Assembly: GCA_029891345.1 (NCBI GenBank)
Contig: CM056993.1
Location: forward strand, 108,987,800 to 109,051,799
Direction of reading: 5' to 3'
DNA: 64,000 bases
DNA from: Dryococelus australis
Lineage: Eukaryota; Arthropoda; Insecta; Phasmatodea; Phasmatidae
Both the position numbers and the translations under genes were made by a program. Of the stretch, positions 57,905-64,000 are shown one piece after another. The notes below the pieces were generated by a model. That model saw nothing but the letters and a program-made list of their open reading frames with translations. It was not told the origin of the DNA and ran no database searches. Numbering within the stretch: the stretch's first letter is position 1; each line of letters starts with the position of its first letter.

Positions 57905-58580
57905 TGTTGTTTCTACAAACAATCATACTTGTTTCTACAATTACACCTGTTTTTTTAGCATTTATACTAGTTTTTACAATTTGTACTAATTGTTTTTTTT
58001 TACAATCATTTATACACGTTTCTATAATCGTTCTTATTTGATGGTTAGGATACAGTCATTCGTTTCTACATTCCCTTAGCTCTCACTCTCCAATGATCCA
58101 GACGACTATTCCAGGGGAGTCTACTTTGGTGGCTTTCTGGGTGGTAAGAGGTGAGGGGTACAATGTGTGACTAGGGGAGCGTTTCTTCAATGGTACATAC
58201 CTTTTTCTACAATAGTTCATAGCTGTTTCTACAATCTATCGTACTTGTTTATACAATCATACTCGTTTCTATAATCGTTCATATCTGTTTCTACATTCGT
58301 TCATACCTGTTTCTACAATTTTCCATACCTATTTATACAATCATTTACACCTATTACTGCAATCATTTACACCTGTTTCTATAATCAATCGTACTTGTTT
58401 TTACAATCATACTCGTTTCTACAATCAATCTACAATCGTTCATTCATGTTTCTACAATCTATCAAACTTGTTTCCACAATCGTTCATACTGGTTTCTACA
58501 ATCGTTCATACTTGTTTCTAAAATCGCTCATACTGGCTTCTATAATCGTTCAAACCTGTTTATACAATCATTCATGATAA
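57905..58580. repeat. Minisatellite, ~21-23-bp unit
   Basis: The unit GTTTCTACAATCGTTCATAC recurs, with variants (TTTATACAATCATTTACACC, TTTCTACAATCAATCGTACT), around 57,905-58,040 and 58,195-58,575. A unique ~150-bp segment (58,045-58,190) interrupts the array. It lies between the polymerase gene and the right TIR, so it has expanded within the Polinton. Confidence 0.9.
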
Positions 58581-58861
58581 GATATGTTGACTTACTGATA
58601 CCATATATGGTGACTGACTGATAACGCAGAAAAACTACCATTCTGTAGCACACATAAGAGTTGCTGTTGTCGGTAACACGTTATCACTAGGTGTGTTACT
58701 GCTATTTTACACACTTACTTAACATCTATGCTATCACACATGCGAGTAATATATATTAAATTGAGCCCTGATCCACGATCTCCTGCTCACCTTGGTAATA
58801 TGTTAGCCTTCATCCTCACGAGGTAATTATTACAAATATCGACGGCCTGGATCGAAGTGTT

Positions 58862-58990
58862 ATTCGGCGACGTAGGTTTTCATTACGCCGCGAAACGCAT
58901 TCTCGACATCCACAAAGCCATATCCATTAGACTCACCAGCGCCACGTGATAATGGCTGGACAACGAGATCGCCCACCGCGTAGAAAAAAA
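58862..58990 (-). pseudogene. Inverted fragment resembling the polymerase N-terminal region
   Basis: On the minus strand RGAGESNGYGFVDVENAFRG and KTYVAE resemble AGAGVANGNGFFEAATAFRG and RTYVTV in the 15-kb element's polymerase N-terminus (about 54,160-54,240, plus strand). The fragment ends at a TAA at 58,862. It could be a partial inverted duplication or a remnant of a second element. Only about 35 residues align, so confidence is moderate. Confidence 0.5.
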
Positions 58991-59449
58991 ACCGCATTCT
59001 GTAGCACCTGTAAGAGATGTTCATTGACGCTGACGCCTTATCGTTAGACATGACTGCTATGATACATGTACTATTTCACATATATACTCATCATGTATGT
59101 CATTCCACTCATACATCTCGGTGATTTCACACACGCATAGGATTTGGCGTCTATGTTGAGTCTCCGACCTGGGAGAGCCAATTCTTGGGGGGCTCAACGC
59201 TTATCCTAGCGGGGTTATGGATGTGAAACGGTATTTGTATCATATCTGCACTGTATTAGTCTGTGTGTTCGTATCATATGTGTATTTCTTCTCGTTACTG
59301 CGCTATTCCCCTCTTTTATCTTCCTCTATCTATTCTTTTTTCTTGATCTTTGGCTGTCTCACCTTTTCTGTGCGTTCAAATGTCCGCTTTGAATTTTTTT
59401 TTGTTCTTTATGTGGGAAGTTTTAATTTTTCTGCTTCTTAAACCACCTG

Positions 59450-59547
59450 TACACTACGCTTTCGACGCCGCTAGTGTTTTTCCCCCTTGTTTGCATATAA
59501 GGAGAAAAAACAGTAAATAATAGTGGTGGCGTCGCGAGCGTAGTGTA
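59450..59547. repeat. Short inverted-repeat element inside the Polinton
   Basis: TACACTACGCTTTCGACGCC at the left is mirrored by GGCGTCGCGAGCGTAGTGTA at the right, giving ~22-bp TIRs around an AT-rich centre of about 50 bp. It is a MITE-like palindrome just inside the right TIR. Confidence 0.7.
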
Positions 59548-59839
59548 TTGCCCCGGTCTCAAGTCCGAGAGCCGTCCGCATGGTTATGCCATGTGTGAGA
59601 GAGAAGCCAGGTAAGTATAATTTATCCTACTACTTGATCTAGTGAATTAAATTATTTCTAGTGTACTATAGAGTCCGTTAAGCAAATTAATTGTTATATA
59701 TATAATTATAATTAATCACATATCAATATTTTTTGTATTTATAAGAAGTTCAGTGCCTTATAAGCGTGTGTGTGTGCATGTAGCTTCGTTCGTTGGTGTA
59801 CGCGCAATGATAATAGTTTTTCCGCGATTACAAGTCTGT

Positions 59840-60574
59840 CCGGCGAGTGCGCACTCTCCCGCAACTGCCTTATTTCAACTCCTATCGGCCCACATGCGAT
59901 GGTAGTCTTGTGGTCAGCACACCAGAGTGGCGACTCAAGAGTCGCCGGAACGAAACTGCACGAATCCAGTACTTTTTGAGTTCACACTTAAAATAAATTA
60001 CCAGCGCTCCTGGTGGACGATGAGCGAATACAAGATGACCGCCAGCGCTCCTAGTTGCCACCAGTGGAACTTCGCTCTGGTAACGAGGGCGAGAATCAAA
60101 TATGGCCGCAAGCACACACTCTAGCCAATGTGGGAATCAAAGATGGACGGCTCCAGCAGATGACTACAAAACAAGATGGCCGACACCAGTAGACTACAAA
60201 CGAGATAGAAGGAAAAACCCCATCTGGGAATGAGAGATCTAAGGAAGAGAGAGAACGAGAGGAAGAGAAAAAATGTGGAATGTAAAAGAAAGAAAACTTG
60301 GGAGGACCCCGAGGAAACCCTCGACGATGGAATGCAAGAACAGGAAGTGAAAACCAAGATGGACGCCGCCGTCGGCAGCGTACTGGGAAAACATGGCCAA
60401 CTATATACTAGCTGACAAGATGACCGCTAAGGCTCTGACTGACAAGATGGCCGATACCCAACAGGAATGGTAGAGCAGGAAGTTCCGCACAACGTCATCC
60501 AAGATGGCCGCCGCCAGTCCATCAGTACGGCGCCAGGCGCCACTTGTACCAGTTTGCCCCTTTCCATACTATTC
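59840..60574 (-). repeat. Right TIR of the 15-kb Polinton
   Basis: Inverted copy of 45,565-46,395, ending GCCCCTTTCCATACT. It is shorter than the left arm owing to small indels. Between 59,897 and 59,969 it contains a tRNA-like stretch (TAGTCTTGTGGTCAGCACAC) that also occurs, inverted, at 46,264-46,345. Confidence 0.95.
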
Positions 60575-60580
60575 ATGTAA

Positions 60581-61080
60581 ACTTAACTATTATTCTGTGT
60601 ACTCTACCGTTATTTACCATAAAAAATATTGAAACTACATTTAATTTTTAACTTCAGTAAAAAACAATGACTTATCTTTCAATTTAGTTAAACATATGTA
60701 CCAAGAACAATTTACAAAGTGACACATTTGAACATTCCTTTAAATATTACTTTAACTATAACTACTCTTGCCAAGAATAGAAAACTTACAAGTATTCAAA
60801 GCAAACTCATAAAATCTGAAAAATACATCATATATTAGGAGAATATATTTAATCGATATAATTGAACATTCGCTATTGCTATGCATCATAGGAGAATCTA
60901 CATAAAACCACGATACATTTTGGTTGCGTTGAAAGAGGTAGCTGTGTATAAAACAACCCGAAACAAAACTTCTACAAGCCGCTAAAATACCTTATTGAAG
61001 GAAAGATGCACTCAAGGACGCACTTTGAGGACCCCACATTCAGGGATTGCAGAGTGCTAGGTAGGACAATGTCATGATTA
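60581..61080. other. Host intron/intergenic sequence
   Basis: AT-rich, no recognised feature. If the host gene at 45.27 kb extends this way, this would be the continuation of its intron. Confidence 0.4.
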
Positions 61081-62110
61081 GTTGTTGAGGCTAGTGGCAC
61101 TGAACGAGTACCGATTATAGACCGTACAGACTCATCAAACACCTTCGCTCAGGCGTTTAGGCACGTGACACATCAATTTGTGTCCGCACGCACAGTAGAT
61201 CGCCGAATGCAGCATCAGGGCATCTTGTATAGACGTCCATTACTGTGAATGTCACTGCTTACTCACTACATGCACCTGCGGCCGCAATGGTGCGTGGAAC
61301 TTCGGGCCTGTACGGACGAATATTGCTTCTGCTTGCAGCAGCACGATGGTCGCATCCATGTATTGCGGCACTGTTCCACACGTCTGGCCGAGTTATGCAT
61401 TATGCACCATTGTATCAGCCCAGCACCTGATGTTATGGTACGGGGTGTCATCGTATTACATTCCTAGGGATAGGAAAATTTCGCGAGTTCAATGATCTGT
61501 AGGCTAGACTCCACATTACAGTGTATACTCGAGCCTCAATTGTTTGTCCATTGGTTGCTATCCCAGAGAGTGACCTGTATTACTGCGCACCTGGAAGTAT
61601 GGAATTCGCTTCTTGTTTCCTTTCAAGTCTGATTTTGGCTCAGAGTCATCAAGGGCGTGTCTAATAAACTGCAAACCAATTGCAAAGTCAACTACAGTGT
61701 GCACATATTTGACGTCTAGCGTGTGCTGAAATGAACTCGCGAAATGTTCATATCCCTATCCACTCCCCATCGTGCCTAGTACACATCGCAGGTACACTGA
61801 CCAGCAATCGTTACAACGCGAAGGTGTTGGAGCCTGTTGTTATCCTCTATCTTCATAGCCAGCTTGAGGCACCGTAACAACAGGAAAATGCAACATGCAG
61901 CGTGGCACATATCGTTCGACGGTTTTTGGGTGACCACTACATAACACTGCTTCTTTGGCCTGTGCGTTCACTGGATCTCTCGCTCATCGAAAACGTGTAG
62001 TTCATGGTTGGAAGACGGCTAGCCTGCCACAGGAGACCAGCAGCAACAACAGATGAATTTTGGGTGCGCATAAAAACATCACGAACATAGATACTCCGGA
62101 CGGACATCCA
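61080..62110 (+). pseudogene. Tc1-like transposase remnant, interrupted by a MITE
   Basis: A cut-and-paste DDE transposase. Pieces in order: SARTVDRRMQHQGILYRRPL (helix-turn-helix end), RACTDEYCFCLQQHDGR (first Asp of the DDE core), VMVRGVIVLHS; then a 290-bp MITE (61,467-61,756); then AGTLTSNRYNAKVLEPVV, an in-frame TAA, QQENATCSVAH, where the second catalytic Asp (QQDNA in relatives) is Glu, and WPVRSLDLSLIENV (third acidic residue) with a TAG after it. The element's own terminal repeats are not recognised. Multiple stops, so dead. Confidence 0.85.
61467..61756. mobile_element. MITE nested in the Tc1 transposase
   Basis: Ends GGGATAGGAAAATTTCGCGA and, in reverse, GGGATATGAACATTTCGCGA are inverted repeats, both followed by GTTCA. 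TA at 61,465-61,466 and 61,757-61,758 forms the target duplication. The subterminal CTGTAGGCTAGACT also occurs in the MITE at 1.70 kb. Excising it reconnects the Tc1 coding region, so the boundaries are well supported. Confidence 0.85.
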
Positions 62111-62271
62111 AAGTCCTTTTCTTTTAATGCCACGTCGTATAGCAGCACAGTCCCATATGCATGTTGCTAAACAAGTTAAAATATACTCGACGCATTAAAA
62201 AAAAAACAAAAACCTAATTATACGCCAAAAACAATGTAAGATTTGACGAATGCAAATAAGTTCTAACATAT

Positions 62272-63084
62272 TGTTACACGGACGCCTGAGAGGCATATCC
62301 GAGCTCATGAGGGATAAAGGTCTTAATAAAAATAATAGAACTAAATTCAGTAATTATATATTATTCTCAATTCTACAAATGGTCAAACACCTGTGTTATT
62401 AACCAGACTGAGCGTCCTATTTTCTCTTATTATTCTTATTGAGTGCCATATTTAATTACTGTATCCATTTAAATTAAAATCTTTATCACAGTCTTTACTC
62501 TTGCTAATGCCTTAAGCTGTTCCAATTATTTCCACACGTTTAGTTAAAACTGTCTATTTCCATCGTCCCGAATGTCTTTCACTCACACATCCATCCCACA
62601 GTCCCGCAGATCAGTTCCACTCTTCACTGCACACAAGCTCGCCGACGCACTCTCGCAGATCGCTGCAGTCGTCCCTCGCCGCTAAGGAATCGCCCAACTG
62701 TCGCACGAGACGCCAAACTCTCAGCTCTTAATAACTCGCTCTTCGGTATGTGGTATTTATACTTGAGGTAGGGGCCGTCTAGAACGTTCTCGGAAATCCA
62801 AGATGTTCTAGGAAAAGTAATGGGGAGGACGACATTCCTGCGTGATAAATGGAGAAATATGAGCTTCTCAGGGTCAGCGAGGCGCAAACTGCGATAAGTT
62901 TATCGGCATGTGCTATGGCGTCCTTTAAGATAGGCCACTCGCTTTCTTTAACACATACGTGGCCACCGGCATATTGCTAGCCTGTTTATTCAAAACAGTC
63001 CTTTAACTTGCTGCCGACACTATCATATAACTGCTGTCCACTTCCACTAGCTCGCGCGGGATGCGAAGCAGCGAGCGCGTAACA
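62272..63084 (-). repeat. Solo LTR with 4-bp target duplication
   Basis: The 813-bp unit begins TGTTAC and ends GTAACA, a perfect inverted hexamer of the TG...CA type, and is flanked on both sides by ATAT (62,268-62,271; 63,085-63,088). No internal retrotransposon domain lies between the ends. A minus-strand TATAAATA (complement at 62,754-62,761) in a mid-LTR position suggests that transcription ran on the minus strand. This is the expected product of LTR-LTR recombination. The parent family is not identified; an 87-codon frame at 62,624-62,887 lies inside the LTR and is not a gene. Confidence 0.8.
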
Positions 63085-63587
63085 ATATTGCAATATCATC
63101 AAAATGTAAACGCGAGTTATTTCAATAAAATAAAGAAGAACGAGTGCTGTCTCAATAAAGTTACAACTCGCCTATTCCACATCAACAAGAAGTACAGACG
63201 ACAAGCAGATCCATTTTACTGTGATGGCGTGAATCGGAGGATCACGGAGTACCAGAGGCTGTTCCTAACACTACGTGGACGGGAAACAGTCAATGAGCAA
63301 CACGTCAATTAAAGCAAAGCCAAAACACAAGGCGCAAGGCTGGGATCTGCAGTTCCGTGAGAAAACCTATCAATTAATATGTCAATCGTAATTTCTTTGG
63401 AACGGCAAAATATTGCTCGAATTTTACGTCCACGCCACTACACTACATCCGCTATAAAAAGAATTTTACAACTCTAGAAAGGCTACGGATACGGTACGCC
63501 ATTACTCAACTTGAGACTCGGCGCTGCCGGAGAGGAGAAGTGTGCCGCGGGCGGAAGACCAAAAATTTACTATACCAATACCAACTG
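63085..63587. other. Non-coding, one unsupported open frame
   Basis: A plus-strand frame at 63,061-63,312 begins in the solo LTR; its Arg/Lys-rich end (GVNRRITEYQRLFLTLRGRE) matches no family I can name. No other feature. Confidence 0.4.
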
Positions 63588-64000
63588 TAGGCTGTTCACG
63601 GTAAGCTGAGCACTTTTGAAAGCCCTGCTTAAGACCTACTTGCATACCCGTTGTGTATTCTTCCGCCTTAGGTAAAATTAACATTACCAAGGGACTCATT
63701 GCTTTATTCGCGTCGGTCAAGTGAAAATTGGAAATTATTAGAAGATTTTTTACAAACCTGCACATTTTATACTTCCATGCATTAGAAAAAACAACAAAAA
63801 GCTTAAGAAATAATATACGTTATCACAAATGGTTACCTTACACTTTTTATTCGACGTTAGATACATAACTACTTTCCATCCATAGTTGCAAACTTAATGG
63901 GTGCATGCCAATCAGTGCACCCGTTAAAATATATGCAGGTAGTAACAGTGACTTTTCTCTAAGGTTGATTTCAAAAGTGCTTTTACCGTGAACAGCCTAT
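63588..64000. mobile_element. Hairpin-TIR element, ~420-bp subfamily (copy B, most complete)
   Basis: Ends TAGGCTGTTCACGGTAAGCT and, in reverse, ATAGGCTGTTCACGGTAAAA are inverted repeats followed by GCACTTTTGAAA on both sides. It is the opposite orientation of the copy at 28,905-29,325 and the best-preserved member. It ends at the window's last base, so the right flank is not visible. No coding capacity. Confidence 0.85.

Larger units (their letters stand above)
45565..60574. mobile_element. Full-length Polinton/Maverick (~15.0 kb)
   Basis: Long terminal inverted repeats (about 45,565-46,395 and 59,840-60,574) enclose a near-complete Polinton gene set. Minus strand: integrase, DUF8207-like, coiled-coil and ATPase genes. 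Plus strand: Px/PLA2-like, pVI-like, protease, penton-like, major capsid and polymerase B. A 6-bp ATGTAA occurs directly outside both ends (45,559-45,564; 60,575-60,580) and is the best candidate target duplication; the outermost 2-3 bp of the TIRs differ by a small indel. Length, gene content and 6-bp duplication fit Polintons, which are virus-like mobile elements. Nearly every gene is interrupted. Later insertions include a SINE at 52,940. Confidence 0.95.

Noticed and set aside
57905..58580. CRISPR-like array
   Set aside because: Units are contiguous, variable and lack unique spacers; this is a minisatellite in an animal genome.

Overview
The window is repeat-dominated nuclear DNA of an animal, most likely an insect. 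The evidence is indirect: the DNA is AT-rich with scattered genes, there is a spliced host exon, and the mobile elements (tRNA-derived SINEs, a PIF/Harbinger element with a MADF-BESS partner gene, Tc1, Ty3/Gypsy, a non-LTR retrotransposon and Polinton/Maverick elements) form a typical arthropod set. No species can be named. Almost every recognisable coding region is a transposon gene, and almost all are broken by stop codons or frameshifts.

Layout. 1-11 kb: short inverted-repeat (MITE-like) elements, two long foldback structures (2.9-3.5 and 9.4-10.3 kb) and a minus-strand SINE. 11.5-14.8 kb: a decayed Ty3/Gypsy element without recognisable LTRs. 15.7-23.8 kb: a second, nearly complete but degenerate Ty3/Gypsy element with two ~1.28-kb LTRs. 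24.5-27.9 kb: a PIF/Harbinger element whose two genes lie on opposite strands, each with an exon inside the other's intron. 28.9-36.6 kb: members of one hairpin-TIR element family, one split by a 6.58-kb AT-rich Polinton-like element (29,820-36,403) with a perfect 6-bp target duplication. 37-45 kb: a SINE, a non-LTR fragment, microsatellites, and at 45.27-45.43 kb the terminal exon of a minus-strand host gene. 45.56-60.57 kb: a full-length ~15-kb Polinton with 0.7-0.8-kb terminal inverted repeats. 61-64 kb: a Tc1 remnant holding a nested TA-flanked MITE, a solo LTR with a 4-bp duplication, and another hairpin-TIR element.

The 15-kb Polinton is the centrepiece. It has a virus-like gene set. 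On the minus strand are integrase, a DUF8207-like protein, a coiled-coil protein and a packaging-type ATPase. On the plus strand are a phospholipase-A2-like Px protein, a pVI-like minor capsid protein, an adenovirus-type protease, penton-like and double-jelly-roll major capsid proteins, and protein-primed family B DNA polymerase. In living elements these genes would act together: polymerase replicates the element, integrase inserts it, and the ATPase, protease and capsid proteins would build a particle. Here the protease lacks its catalytic Cys (Tyr instead), integrase has Asp for the last acidic residue of its DDE triad, and most frames are interrupted, so the copy is a fossil. It sits in an intron about 140 bp from the last host exon.

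The second, smaller Polinton-like element keeps only a polymerase, which has lost its DTDS palm motif, and a short Cys-rich ORF. Its insertion into a hairpin element can be verified inside the window, because an uninterrupted relative at 7.8 kb shows the empty site.
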